Part shown: one piece after another, positions 19,067 through 27,676 of the stretch
Layout: each line of letters starts with the position of its first letter
Position numbering within the stretch: position 1 is the first letter of the stretch
NCBI RefSeq assembly: GCF_003002025.1
Contig: NZ_PVZB01000002.1
Span: 248,001 to 312,000 of the forward strand
DNA: 64,000 nt
Source of the DNA: Paraburkholderia sp. BL25I1N1
GTDB taxonomy: Bacteria; Pseudomonadota; Gammaproteobacteria; Burkholderiales; Burkholderiaceae
Direction of reading: 5' to 3'
The notes under the pieces: generated by a model
Told to the model about the DNA's origin: nothing
Databases searched by the model: none
What the model saw: only the letters and a program-made list of their open reading frames with translations
Translations under genes and position numbers: made by a program

Positions 19067-20535
19067 GCGCACTCGTCATCATTGCGGCCATCACGCTGTT
19101 TGCGCTTTACCTCGGGGTGCGCGCCAAGCGCGGCCACGACATGAGTCTGGAGCAATGGACCGTGGGCGGCCGCAGCTTCGGCACCGCCTTCGTGTTCCTG
19201 CTGATGGCCGGTGAAATCTATACGACCTTCACCTTTCTCGGCGGCAGCGGCTTTGCTTATGGCAAGGGCGCGCCGGTCTATTACATTCTGGCGTACGGCA
19301 CGCTCGCGTACATTCTCTCGTACTGGATGCTGCCGCCCATCTGGCGCTACGCGAAGAATCACCGCCTTGTCTCGCAGCCGCACTTCTTCACGCGCAAATA
19401 CGACAGCCCGGCGCTCGGCACGCTGGTCGCGCTGGTCGGCGTGGCCGCGCTGATTCCCTACCTCGTGCTGCAATTGAAGGGGCTGGGCATTATCGTCGCG
19501 ACGGCCTCGTACGGCGCGATTTCGTCGACGGCGGCCGCGTGGATCGGCGCCTGTGTCGTGACGGCCTATGTGATCGTCTCCGGCGTGCGCGGCTCCGCGT
19601 GGAATTCGGTGGTGAAGGACATGCTGATTCTCGCGATCGTGCTGTTCCTGGGAATCTATCTGCCGCTGCACTATTACGGCGGCTTCGGCGACATGTTCCG
19701 CGCCATCGACGCCGCGCGCCCCGGCTTCCTGACCTTCCCGGCCAAGGGCTCGAGCGTGACGTGGTTCCAGTCGACCGTGCTGCTGACGGCGCTGGGCTTC
19801 TTCATGTGGCCGCATACGTTCGGCTCGATTTTCACCGCGAAAGACGAACGCATTTTCCGTCGCAATGCGATGGTGCTGCCGCTGTATCAGCTGATTCTGC
19901 TGTTCGTGTTCTTCGTCGGCTTCGCGGCGACGCTGAAGGTGCCGGGCCTGAAGGGCGGCGACATCGACCTCTCGCTGTTCCGCCTGTCGTTGCAGACCTT
20001 CGACCCATGGTTTGTCGGCGTGATCGGCGCGGCCGGGATTCTGACCGCGCTCGTGCCGGGCTCGATGATCCTCACCTCCGCGTCGACGCTGCTCGCCAAC
20101 GACGTGTATCGCGGCATGGTGAGCCGCAACGCCTCGGACGCCACGGTGGCGAAGCTTGCGCGCTTCCTCGTGCCGGTGGTGGCGCTGGTGGCGGTCGGCT
20201 TCACGCTGCAAGGCGGCGAAACCATCGTCGCGTTGCTGCTGATGGGCTACAGCTTCGTGACCCAGCTCTTTCCGGCGGTGATCTGCAGCCTGCGTCCGCA
20301 TAACCGCGCGACCAAACAAGGCGCGTTTTGCGGGATTCTGGCCGGCGTGGCCGTGGTGGCCGTGACGACCACGATGCACCTGAGCATCGGCCAGCTGATG
20401 CCGTTCTTGCCCGATGCCTTGAAGGACATCAATATCGGCTTCCTGGCGTTGGCGGTGAACATCATCGTGTTCGCGGTGGTGAGCGCGATGACGCAGCCGC
20501 GGCCGGTCGAGCAGACGCACGCGCCGGTGCATTGA
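19063..20535 (+). CDS. Sodium:solute symporter (SSS family, monocarboxylate-type)
   Basis: A 490-residue transporter with about 13 membrane helices. MSLEQWTVGGRSFGTAFVFLLMAGEIYTTFTFLGG is the characteristic SSS N-terminus, and ITALVPGSMIL-type residues lie in the later core helices. Members coupled to DUF3311 often import organic acids; the substrate here is not determined. The ATG at 19063 overlaps the DUF3311 stop, which fixes the start although the frame is open far upstream. A strong terminator follows. Confidence 0.9.
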   Translation: MSALVIIAAITLFALYLGVRAKRGHDMSLEQWTVGGRSFGTAFVFLLMAGEIYTTFTFLGGSGFAYGKGAPVYYILAYGTLAYILSYWMLPPIWRYAKNHRLVSQPHFFTRKYDSPALGTLVALVGVAALIPYLVLQLKGLGIIVATASYGAISSTAAAWIGACVVTAYVIVSGVRGSAWNSVVKDMLILAIVLFLGIYLPLHYYGGFGDMFRAIDAARPGFLTFPAKGSSVTWFQSTVLLTALGFFMWPHTFGSIFTAKDERIFRRNAMVLPLYQLILLFVFFVGFAATLKVPGLKGGDIDLSLFRLSLQTFDPWFVGVIGAAGILTALVPGSMILTSASTLLANDVYRGMVSRNASDATVAKLARFLVPVVALVAVGFTLQGGETIVALLLMGYSFVTQLFPAVICSLRPHNRATKQGAFCGILAGVAVVAVTTTMHLSIGQLMPFLPDALKDINIGFLALAVNIIVFAVVSAMTQPRPVEQTHAPVH

Positions 20536-20843
20536 TACAGACTTTGCGGATTGCGTAGTGAATGAAGGGCTGTCGTTCCGACGACAGCCCTTTTTATTTT
20601 CAGACGCCGCTCCGGCTTCTGAAATTAAGTGTCAAACCTACACACGAATGAAAAAACCGCGCTTCGGGCGGCCAGGCGTCAAGCCAGATAAATAGGCCTT
20701 TCAAGCCAAAGCTTCGCCCATCCGCACTGCAACACAAACCCACCTCGCCGCCCCCTGCAAAACCGCGGACCTCAGGCACACCCCTTGCTGAACAGACGCG
20801 TCCGCGAATCCCACCGCACTGTGCAAGTGCAAAAAACCCGTCC
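20536..20843. other. Intergenic region: terminator and glgA leader
   Basis: These 308 bp contain the symporter terminator at the left end and then about 240 bp leading to glgA, with no credible gene. The leader is cytosine- and adenine-rich in its last 100 bp and has no obvious ribosome site for the TTG start of glgA. No riboswitch or clear promoter was recognised. Confidence 0.45.
20562..20598 (+). terminator. Rho-independent terminator of the symporter operon
   Basis: AAGGGCTGTCG (20565-20575) pairs perfectly with CGACAGCCCTT (20582-20592) around a 6-nt loop, followed by a T-rich tail TTTTTATTTT. It lies 27 bp after the symporter stop. Confidence 0.88.
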
Positions 20844-22445
20844 TTGGGGGCCACTTTGCCGCTTAACGTTCTTCTCGTCGCTTCCGAAGCCCTGCCGCTC
20901 GCCAAATCCGGCGGCCTCGGCGACATGGTCAGCGCCTATGCTGCCGCGCTGCGCGATGCCGGCGTCGATGTCTCGATCCTGATGCCCGCTTATCCGGCCG
21001 CGCTGGAACGCGCGGTCGACGTCGAGCCTGTCGCGCGCATGACCGGCCTGCCCGGCGGCGACGCGCGACTGCTGCGCGGCCAGATGCCCGATACCGGCGT
21101 GCCGGTGCTGCTTCTGCAAATGGATCACCTGTTCGCGCGCGAAGGCCTGTACCGCGATCCGCAAGGGCGTGACTACCTGGACAACCTCACGCGCTTCGCC
21201 TCGCTCGCGGCAGCGGCCGCGCGAGTCGCGCGCGGCGTGCGCAACGTGAAGCGCCCCCACATCGTGCACGCGCACGATTGGCATGCAGGACTCACGCCGC
21301 TGTACCTGCGGCTCGCCGGCGTCGCCGCGAAAAGCGTCTTTACGATTCACAACCTGGCGTTCCAGGGCAATCATCCGCTCGCCATGGGCGGCTGGATCGG
21401 CGTGCCGCCTGAATTGCTGGCACCCGCGCTGTCCGACGAACGCAGCATCGAGTTCTACGGCTCGCTGAGCATGATGAAAGCGGGCATCGTCCATGCGGAT
21501 CGCGTCACGACGGTCAGCCGGCGCTATGCCCGCGAGATCCTGACGCCGCGCTTCGGGCACGGCATGGAAGGCGTGTTGCAAGCCCAGGCCGGCAAGCTGT
21601 CGGGCATCGTCAACGGTATCGATACAAGCGTGTGGAATCCGGCGACGGATAAACACATCGCGCGCCCCTACTCCGTCGACGACACCGCCGGCAAGCAGGC
21701 CTGCAAGCGCGAACTGCAGCAGGCCTTCGGTTTGACGCGCGATCCGTTCGCGCCGCTGGTCGCGATCGGCAGCCGTCTGACCGAACAGAAGCTCGCCGAT
21801 GTCGTCGTGCATACGCTGCCGGCGTTGCTCGAACGGCATCCCCGGCTGCAGTTCGCGATTCTCGGCCAGGGCGAGCATGGTCTCGAACAGGCATTGCAGG
21901 ACGTCGCGGCGGCGTGGCCGGGACGCGTCGGCGTGCAGATCGGCTATGACGAGCGGCGTGCGCACATGCTGCACGCGGGCGCGGACATTCTGCTTCACGG
22001 CAGCCGCTTCGAACCGTGCGGACTCACGCAACTCTATGCGATGCGCTACGGCACGATCCCGGTAGCCTCGCGCGTCGGCGGTCTGGCCGATACGATCGTC
22101 GACTACGCGCCGCACGATCCTCGCGGCGAACATCAGGCGACGGGTTTCCTGTTCGACGGCGAAAGCCCGGACGACGTGATGCATGCGCTCGGCCGCGCGC
22201 TGGCCGCGTTCGTGCAGCCGTCGTCGTGGCACGTGTTGCAGCGCAATGCGATGAGCCGCGACTTCGGCTGGGACGCGTCGAGCGCGAACTATCTTGCGTT
22301 GTACGCGGATCTGGTGGACGCACGTCCGGCGCTGCGCGATACGCAAGTTCGCAAGAGCCCGGTTCGAGCCCATACGGCGGCCGCCACGGGTACACGCAGG
22401 GAAGAGTTCAACGCGGGCATCGGCGAGATGGCGCGCAGCGCCTGA
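20844..22445 (+). CDS. glgA: Glycogen synthase (GT5)
   Basis: A 533-residue ADP-glucose:glucan transferase. The ADP-glucose-binding loop KSGGLGD starts at Lys21. VHAHDWHAGLTPLYLR, FTIHNLAFQG, GIVNGIDTSVWNP and the C-terminal donor site SRFEPCGLTQLYAMRYGTIPV are all present. The start is TTG at 20844 (or TTG at 20856); no ATG precedes the first strand and no clear ribosome site is visible, so expression may be weak or the start wrong by a few codons. The C-terminal 45 residues extend beyond the usual 480-residue enzyme and look disordered. No glgB, glgC or glgX lies beside it. Confidence 0.92.
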   Translation: MGATLPLNVLLVASEALPLAKSGGLGDMVSAYAAALRDAGVDVSILMPAYPAALERAVDVEPVARMTGLPGGDARLLRGQMPDTGVPVLLLQMDHLFAREGLYRDPQGRDYLDNLTRFASLAAAAARVARGVRNVKRPHIVHAHDWHAGLTPLYLRLAGVAAKSVFTIHNLAFQGNHPLAMGGWIGVPPELLAPALSDERSIEFYGSLSMMKAGIVHADRVTTVSRRYAREILTPRFGHGMEGVLQAQAGKLSGIVNGIDTSVWNPATDKHIARPYSVDDTAGKQACKRELQQAFGLTRDPFAPLVAIGSRLTEQKLADVVVHTLPALLERHPRLQFAILGQGEHGLEQALQDVAAAWPGRVGVQIGYDERRAHMLHAGADILLHGSRFEPCGLTQLYAMRYGTIPVASRVGGLADTIVDYAPHDPRGEHQATGFLFDGESPDDVMHALGRALAAFVQPSSWHVLQRNAMSRDFGWDASSANYLALYADLVDARPALRDTQVRKSPVRAHTAAATGTRREEFNAGIGEMARSA

Positions 22446-22463
22446 ACGGTTTTGACGCACTCG

Positions 22464-22482
22464 GGCGCGCTCCGGCGCGCGC
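22464..22482 (+). repeat. 19-bp GC-rich hairpin repeat, copy 1
   Basis: GGCGCGCTCCGGCGCGCGC lies 18 bp after the glgA stop. The same 19 bases occur at 45144-45162, again just after a plus-strand stop. GCGCGC-TCCG-GCGCGC can form a 6-bp hairpin. TGACGCAC stands a few bases upstream of both copies. Confidence 0.55.
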
Positions 22483-22527
22483 GGCACGGTATGCTTGGCG
22501 GCCCATCCGTGTTTCGTGGAGTTGCCG

Positions 22528-22917
22528 ATGCAGCCGCCCGTTCTCCGAGTCGCTCGTCCTACCAACAATCTGCGCAAGGTTGCCGATTTCTATACGCGGG
22601 GCTTGGGCTTCGAAGTTCTCGCGAGCTTCGAGAATCATGAAGGCTTCGATGGCGTCATTGTCGGACGGCGCGACTGCCACTGGCACATCGAGTTCACTCA
22701 TCAGCATGGCGTGACCGTCGAACGCGCGCCGACCACCGAGCACCTTCTCGTGCTCTATCTCCCCGAACACGATGCATGGAGCGCGGCCATCGACCGGCTC
22801 GAAGCGCTCGGCGTGCCGGCGTGCGCATCGGAGAATCCTTACTGGGACCGTCAAGGCAAAACGTTCGAAGACCCGGACGGGTATCGGATCGTTTTACAGC
22901 AAGCGGCGTGGGTATAA
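22528..22917 (+). CDS. VOC (glyoxalase/bleomycin-resistance fold) protein
   Basis: A 129-residue protein with two beta-alpha-beta-beta-beta modules: LRVARPTNNLRKVADFYTRGLGF at the start and KTFEDPDGYRIVLQQ at the end. Candidate metal ligands are His in HWHIEF and Glu/Asp in the last strand. The family includes glyoxalases, dioxygenases and antibiotic-binding proteins; the substrate cannot be told. ATG 22528 follows GTGGAG by 6 nt. Confidence 0.82.
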   Translation: MQPPVLRVARPTNNLRKVADFYTRGLGFEVLASFENHEGFDGVIVGRRDCHWHIEFTHQHGVTVERAPTTEHLLVLYLPEHDAWSAAIDRLEALGVPACASENPYWDRQGKTFEDPDGYRIVLQQAAWV

Positions 22918-23073
22918 ACAGAAAGCTGCTTGACAAGCTAATGCCACCGTTGGGCAAGGTGCTGCACGCAGACGCTTGCACCGCGAGTCCCGTTTCCTCG
23001 GCGCCGGCGCATGGGCATCCGCCGGGAACGGGGGTAGACTGTCCGCCGGATCGAAACCGGACCTCAAGCCACT

Positions 23074-23736
23074 ATGCACAGCGACTCCACCCCTTACGTG
23101 CTTTACTATTCGCCCGGCGCGGCGAGCATGGCCGTGCACTGGATGCTGATCGAACTCGGCATCTCGTTCGAATCGCAACTGATCGACATCGACTCCGGCC
23201 GGCAGCACGACCCCGCGTATCTGCGGCTCAATCCCGCGGGACGCGTGCCCACGCTGGTCGTCGACGGCACGCCGCGCCACGAATCGGCCGCGTTGCTGAT
23301 GCTGCTGGCCGAGCGGCATCCCGAGGCGGCGCTCGCCCCGGAGCCGGGTTCCGTCGATCGCGCCGCATGGCTCGAAATGATGATCTATCTCGCCAACACG
23401 ATTCTGCCCGCCATGCGCGACTGGTTCTATGCGGACTCCGACGGCGACCCTGCCGGCGCCGAAGCGGTTCGCGCGCTGGCCTGCCGTCGTCTCGACGCGG
23501 CGTGGGACAAGCTCGATGCCCATCTCGGCGCAAGCCATGACTATCTGATCGGCGACAAGCTCAGCACCGCCGACTTCATGGCCGTCATGCTGATGCGCTG
23601 GACTCGCAATATGCCGCGGCCCGCGCTCGGTTGGCCGAATCTCGCACGTTATATCCGACAGCTACGCGCGCGGCCTTCGTTCATCGAATTGAATGCGCGC
23701 GAAGGCCTGACCGAATGGCGTAACGAGGAACAGTGA
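23074..23736 (+). CDS. Glutathione S-transferase family protein
   Basis: A 220-residue two-domain GST. The N-terminal thioredoxin-like half has YYSPGAASMAVHWMLIELGI, the cis-Pro segment GRVPTLVVDG and ESAALLMLLAERHP for glutathione gamma-Glu binding. An all-helical C-terminal domain contains DKLSTADFMAVMLMRW, the N-capping motif. A Ser near residue 10 or 14 may activate glutathione. The ribosome site is weak. It is one of three GST-like genes in the window. Confidence 0.88.
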   Translation: MHSDSTPYVLYYSPGAASMAVHWMLIELGISFESQLIDIDSGRQHDPAYLRLNPAGRVPTLVVDGTPRHESAALLMLLAERHPEAALAPEPGSVDRAAWLEMMIYLANTILPAMRDWFYADSDGDPAGAEAVRALACRRLDAAWDKLDAHLGASHDYLIGDKLSTADFMAVMLMRWTRNMPRPALGWPNLARYIRQLRARPSFIELNAREGLTEWRNEEQ

Positions 23737-23845
23737 CGCGCGCTTGATCGAGATCGCGCGGGGGCCGGTTTGCTGTGGCCTCACTCGCGCGAGCCGTCTC
23801 TCGTGTCGCGCACTTGACTGTCGTGGCTGCCCCGGCAGGCTGGCT

Positions 23846-24712
23846 TCAAGTCGGCCGCTTGCCGATGATCACAATGCCGCGTGAAAGTCCGCTCACGCTA
23901 TCCACCGCCAATGCGCCTGCGTACAACTGCGCGATCGGCACCCAGACAGCCGGATATTTGTAGCGCGCCACGTCGAGCAGCAACGCGCTGTCGCTCGCCG
24001 AATCGTACGCAGCGAGCGGCGACCAATGTCCGCCGCCCGCCTCGCCGATTTCCACGCGCCTGAAATTCAATAGCACGAAGCGGTCGCTGTGGCCCGTGGT
24101 CGCGCGCACCAGATCGCGGAACTGGCCGAGCGACAGGTCCGCTGCGTGATATTTCCTGACCTCGACCGGGAAGGAATTCAAAGCCGTGCTGAGCTGATCG
24201 AGCGTCATGCCCTCCTGCGAAACCCTGGCGGCGTTGGCCACCTGCGGATCGATGCCCTGGAAGAAATCGTCCTGCGAGAAGAACGGGAAGTCGGGGTACT
24301 GCGTCGATTGGGGCCGGCGGATGCCCAATGCGTTGAGCGCCATGACCGAGGTCGCGACGGAGCAATAGGCCTGGTTGCGCTGGGTTTCGAAATACTGCGA
24401 GAGGGGCCAGTACGACTGGTTGGAGCTGGAACTCGTCAGCCGCTTCTGGCCGGCCGGCTGCGCCAACGCGACGAGGTTCGGCGGCACCGGCAGCGGGCCG
24501 TCGGCCGGGCGCGCGGACGCTTCGCTATTGGGGAGACCAGCGGGAGGAACAGCGGGCTGACCGGCGGACTGAATAACGGCCGGCGGAACGGCGGCCTGAC
24601 TGCTGGCCGGCGGCACCGGCGCACACGCGGTTAACGCCGCGGCCATAACGGTGACGATCCACTCAGGCCGGCTCAAGCGCCCGATGGCGCGCATCAATGA
24701 ATATTTGAACAT
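23846..24712 (-). CDS. Phytochelatin-synthase-like lipoprotein
   Basis: A 288-residue papain-like protein. The N-terminus has a signal with lipobox LTAC (Cys30), a Pro/Ala-rich linker (31-90) and then the catalytic fold: Cys117 (NQAYCSVATS), His229 (GGHWSPL) and Asp247 (LLDVARY). Spacing of 112 and 18 residues matches prokaryotic phytochelatin-synthase-like enzymes, which cleave glutathione to gamma-Glu-Cys and Gly. The second eukaryotic domain is absent. As a lipoprotein it should act in the periplasm, where glutathione or peptides would be substrates. The ATG at 24712 starts the signal; the longer frame lacks one. Confidence 0.88.
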   Translation of the reverse strand: MFKYSLMRAIGRLSRPEWIVTVMAAALTACAPVPPASSQAAVPPAVIQSAGQPAVPPAGLPNSEASARPADGPLPVPPNLVALAQPAGQKRLTSSSSNQSYWPLSQYFETQRNQAYCSVATSVMALNALGIRRPQSTQYPDFPFFSQDDFFQGIDPQVANAARVSQEGMTLDQLSTALNSFPVEVRKYHAADLSLGQFRDLVRATTGHSDRFVLLNFRRVEIGEAGGGHWSPLAAYDSASDSALLLDVARYKYPAVWVPIAQLYAGALAVDSVSGLSRGIVIIGKRPT

Positions 24713-24941
24713 GGATTTTTCCGCTGTGGATGAACCCGGATGACTGCGGCAGCGCCGGGCGCGTGCATCGACGCGCGCGCGCAAGCCTCAGTTTTGTAAC
24801 ACGAAACAAGACTCGGCGTGCGCGACGGTGCACGCGCTTTGGCACGCGAAGCGCGCTTCTCCCCTACAATGCTGCAGCATTTTCCAACCGACTCTCGCCC
24901 ATCGCCGGCGAGGTCAACCCCACGGAACCGCTGGTCGGATC

Positions 24942-25166
24942 ATGACAATCCAGTCACCCTGCATCGACATTTGCAAACTCGACGGCGAAACGGGCTTCTG
25001 CCTCGGCTGTCTGCGTACGCGCGACGAAATCCGCGCGTGGAAGACCATGAGCGACGACGTGCGTCTCGCGGTCATCAATGAACGGTCAGGCCGGGAAGCG
25101 ATACTGAAACGGGCGACGCAAGGGGCGCAAGCGGCGCATCCGGCACCCGAGACTCAAACGTCCTGA
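24942..25166 (+). CDS. DUF1289 (Cys-rich Fe-S-like) protein
   Basis: A 74-residue protein with four cysteines in the family pattern C7-x3-C11 and C20-x2-C23 (SPCIDICKLD, GFCLGCLRT), followed by the conserved ..DEIRAWKTMSDD.. helix. The cysteines suggest a metal site. Function is unknown. The ATG at 24942 begins exactly at the conserved MTIQSPC; the open frame upstream is not conserved in type. It converges with the diguanylate cyclase gene, 9 bp away. Confidence 0.85.
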   Translation: MTIQSPCIDICKLDGETGFCLGCLRTRDEIRAWKTMSDDVRLAVINERSGREAILKRATQGAQAAHPAPETQTS

Positions 25167-25175
25167 GCGCGCCGC

Positions 25176-26252
25176 TCACTCAGCCCGAGCCGCGAACGCG
25201 TAACCGTCTTTGCCGCCGCGCTTGACGTGATACATCGCGTCGTCGGCGGCGGCGACGAGGCGCTGATAATCGCTGACGGGATCGGGGTAGCTGGCAATAC
25301 CGATGCTCGCTCGCACCACGCCGATGCCCATCTCCGCGTCGGTCTCGACCACGCACGTTATCAGCCTTTGAGCAATCTCGGCCAATTCATCCGCCGTCGA
25401 ATACTCTCGAATCAGCACCGCGAATTCGTCGCCGCCAATGCGCGCGACGATATCCTCCTTGCGCACCGACTCGCGAAAGGACCGCGATACCGCAACCAGG
25501 AATTCATCGCCGACGCGGTGACCAAGCGTGTCGTTGACCTGCTTGAAACCGTCCAGATCGACATACAGCACGGCGATCTGGCGAGACGTCGGGCCGGCGT
25601 GCAAATTCGCCGCCACCTCGTCGAGCGTGGCGAACAGGTTGCGCCGGTTCGGCAAGCCGGTCAGGGAATCGTGCAACGCCGCGTACTCGAATTCATGCGA
25701 TTCGCCCGCCAGTTGACGATTGCGTTTCGCGTACATGCCGAGCGCGGTGAGCAACATGCAGAACAGCAGCGCGGCCAGCGCGATCAATACGTTCGCCACA
25801 TGGGCAATGCGCAGGCGCACGTCGGCGCCATCGGCATCGCGTTGCGCGCGCCAATACGACTGGATTGTGGCGAGCAACGCATCGGTGCCATTCAGACTGG
25901 CATCGGGCGCCAACGCCGATGGCGGCATCCGCGGCGCCGCCGACGGGCTGGCATTCACCAATGCCGCGAGCGACTTCAGGCGATCGGCGAGTTCGATACG
26001 TGCACGGCGGTAGCCTTGCGTTTGCGCCTGGCTGTCGCCGGCTTGCTGCGGCGCGTGTTGCTGCCATACGTCGACGATTGCGCGAGCACTTTCCGCGCGC
26101 TCCGCCGCTTCGAGCACGAGGCCGGCGTATTCCTGCTTCAACTGATCCGAGAAGATGGTCCTGATCTGCAACGCGAGATAAAGCAGGCCCACGAGCAGAC
26201 AAAGCAGTGACGCGCCGGCGAGCATGGCGGGAGCGCGTCTGAAGGGGCTCAT
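25176..26252 (-). CDS. Membrane-bound diguanylate cyclase (GGDEF)
   Basis: A 358-residue inner-membrane protein. One helix near residues 9-28, a periplasmic helical region of about 125 residues and a second helix (about 155-172) precede a GGDEF domain. The active motif GGDEF is at 273-277, and an inhibitory-site motif RKED lies five residues earlier, so product inhibition by c-di-GMP is expected. The sensory region has no named fold. The frame is open to ATG 26333, which would overlap the upstream gene by 41 bp; I chose 26252 because it gives a clean first helix, but neither site has a strong ribosome sequence. Confidence 0.87.
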   Translation of the reverse strand: MSPFRRAPAMLAGASLLCLLVGLLYLALQIRTIFSDQLKQEYAGLVLEAAERAESARAIVDVWQQHAPQQAGDSQAQTQGYRRARIELADRLKSLAALVNASPSAAPRMPPSALAPDASLNGTDALLATIQSYWRAQRDADGADVRLRIAHVANVLIALAALLFCMLLTALGMYAKRNRQLAGESHEFEYAALHDSLTGLPNRRNLFATLDEVAANLHAGPTSRQIAVLYVDLDGFKQVNDTLGHRVGDEFLVAVSRSFRESVRKEDIVARIGGDEFAVLIREYSTADELAEIAQRLITCVVETDAEMGIGVVRASIGIASYPDPVSDYQRLVAAADDAMYHVKRGGKDGYAFAARAE

Positions 26253-26292
26253 GAAAGCGCCATCTGAACCGGCCCGTCCGGCACGACGCGGC

Positions 26293-27045
26293 TCACGGAT
26301 GGGAATAGATGTCTTGCCGATTTGCGTTGCCATGTTGCCGGTAATTCACACGACGAAAGAAGAGCCCCATGCGGGCGAACAGGTTGTTTTTGTGGCGCGC
26401 GTTTTCAGGCGCGCGGCGCTCCTGCAGCGCGGCGCGACCGTCCTTGCCGGGATGCGACGCGGCGAGCTGCTGCGTCGGTGCAGCGCTGGCGTTCGTGGAC
26501 CGGCGAGCGGGCGTGGGCGGCGGCGCCGTAGACGCGGACGTGCTGGATGCCGCATTGGCAACACGCACAGGCTGCGCCGCGAAGGCCTTGGCCTTGACCT
26601 CGCCGGACCAGGACGCGAACTGCCCGCCCGCTTCCGGGTCCGTGCCCGCTGGCGATGCCGGCACGGTCGCGCCGCCTGTCGTCATTGCCTGTGACGAAGG
26701 CAGCGCTTGCGCCGGCTTGGCCGACGCGATTGCGGCTGGGACCGCGGTCGCACTGGCGTTTTTCGCCATCACAGCCGCCACAGCCGCGTTCGCCGACACA
26801 CCGTTGCCCAGCGCCCGGCGTGCGCCGGCCATTGCTTCGGCGTACGCCTGCTGATCGTGGTTGAACCAGACGCTATACGCCACCGTGCCCAATACGCCGA
26901 TCGCAAGCGCGCTGGCCGCGGCCATGCACATCGCGAGGCGTCCGAACCTCGGCGGCGGCGTGGCGGAATTTGACAGACCGCTCGCCTGGCCGCCGGCATG
27001 CTGGCCATCGAGCACCGATTTTGGCGAGTCTGTATCGTTGTACAT
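26293..27045 (-). CDS. Single-pass membrane protein, function unknown
   Basis: A 250-residue protein. A cytoplasmic N-terminus of about 37 residues leads into one helix (MCMAAASALAIGVLGTVAYSVWF), then an Ala/Thr/Pro-rich low-complexity region, and a basic C-terminus ending NYRQHGNANRQDIYSHP. The conserved-looking tail FARMGLFFRRVNYRQHG suggests a real protein. GGAG lies 9 nt before the ATG. It sits directly upstream of the diguanylate cyclase and is probably co-transcribed. No domain is recognised. Confidence 0.7.
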   Translation of the reverse strand: MYNDTDSPKSVLDGQHAGGQASGLSNSATPPPRFGRLAMCMAAASALAIGVLGTVAYSVWFNHDQQAYAEAMAGARRALGNGVSANAAVAAVMAKNASATAVPAAIASAKPAQALPSSQAMTTGGATVPASPAGTDPEAGGQFASWSGEVKAKAFAAQPVRVANAASSTSASTAPPPTPARRSTNASAAPTQQLAASHPGKDGRAALQERRAPENARHKNNLFARMGLFFRRVNYRQHGNANRQDIYSHP

Positions 27046-27676
27046 CGCAATACGCTCCGGAATCCTTACGTTCGGCCGGCAGGCCGACTTTATTCAGACG
27101 ATTTCAGGTGCATGCAAAGCCTCTCGAAGCACGCAACCTGCCCTTCGCACGACGACATCAACACGGCAATGCTGCGCTTTAAACGCAGTCTTTGCGAGGC
27201 AGTTTTGCGCGGAAGAAACATGTAAAACGTTCCACACCGCGCATAGCTACGCGCAATGTGCGCGAGAGACGCGCCGGGCGCCCTGACAAAACATGCAGGC
27301 GCGCGCGGCAGGGCTCCGCTCATGGCTGCGATCATGCGGCCACCACTTCACACACAGTGGAGGTGTCAACGCTTCGGGGATTGCATTTCAAACGCAAGTG
27401 CTGTTCCCGACGGTCTGCTTCGCAGTGGGGCCAGCCTTTGCGGAAAGCGTCTGCCTCAAGGCCTGCCGTACCGCCTCCAGCAGAAACTGCCGGTCACGCC
27501 GTACGCCCGCGCGGCATTCTGGGGCGGCAACGAAAAGCACTACTCGGATTTTCTGGTTTATTCGCCTACTGTAGAAGCCGCTGAACAAACCGCTGAAACA
27601 GCCCGAGCGCACGCGCCTCGCTTGCCTCGCTTTCCTTGTTCGTGGCGAGGGCGCTCACCCAACCCGGAGATTGTTA
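27046..27676. other. 631-bp intergenic region, no gene recognised
   Basis: The region lies between two divergent genes and should contain both promoters. Several short open frames run through it, but none has a recognisable domain, a good ribosome site or biased composition. Around 27390-27600 the GC content and codon-like pattern rise slightly, which could be a decayed gene fragment; I could not match it to a family. CGGAGA near 27666 is the ribosome site of the next gene. Confidence 0.4.

Noticed and set aside
19030..20532. 500-codon minus-strand frame opposite the symporter
   Set aside because: Composition is His/Arg/Gln-rich and has no membrane or family pattern; a shadow of the symporter gene.
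20772..22577. 601-codon open frame on the minus strand opposite glgA
   Set aside because: It is Arg/His/Ala-rich with no domain or ribosome site, and lies fully opposite a clear glycogen synthase; typical of antisense frames in high-GC DNA.
26253..26333. Longer start of the diguanylate cyclase at 26333
   Set aside because: It would overlap the upstream gene by 41 bp and add a basic segment before the first helix, with no ribosome site; not excluded.
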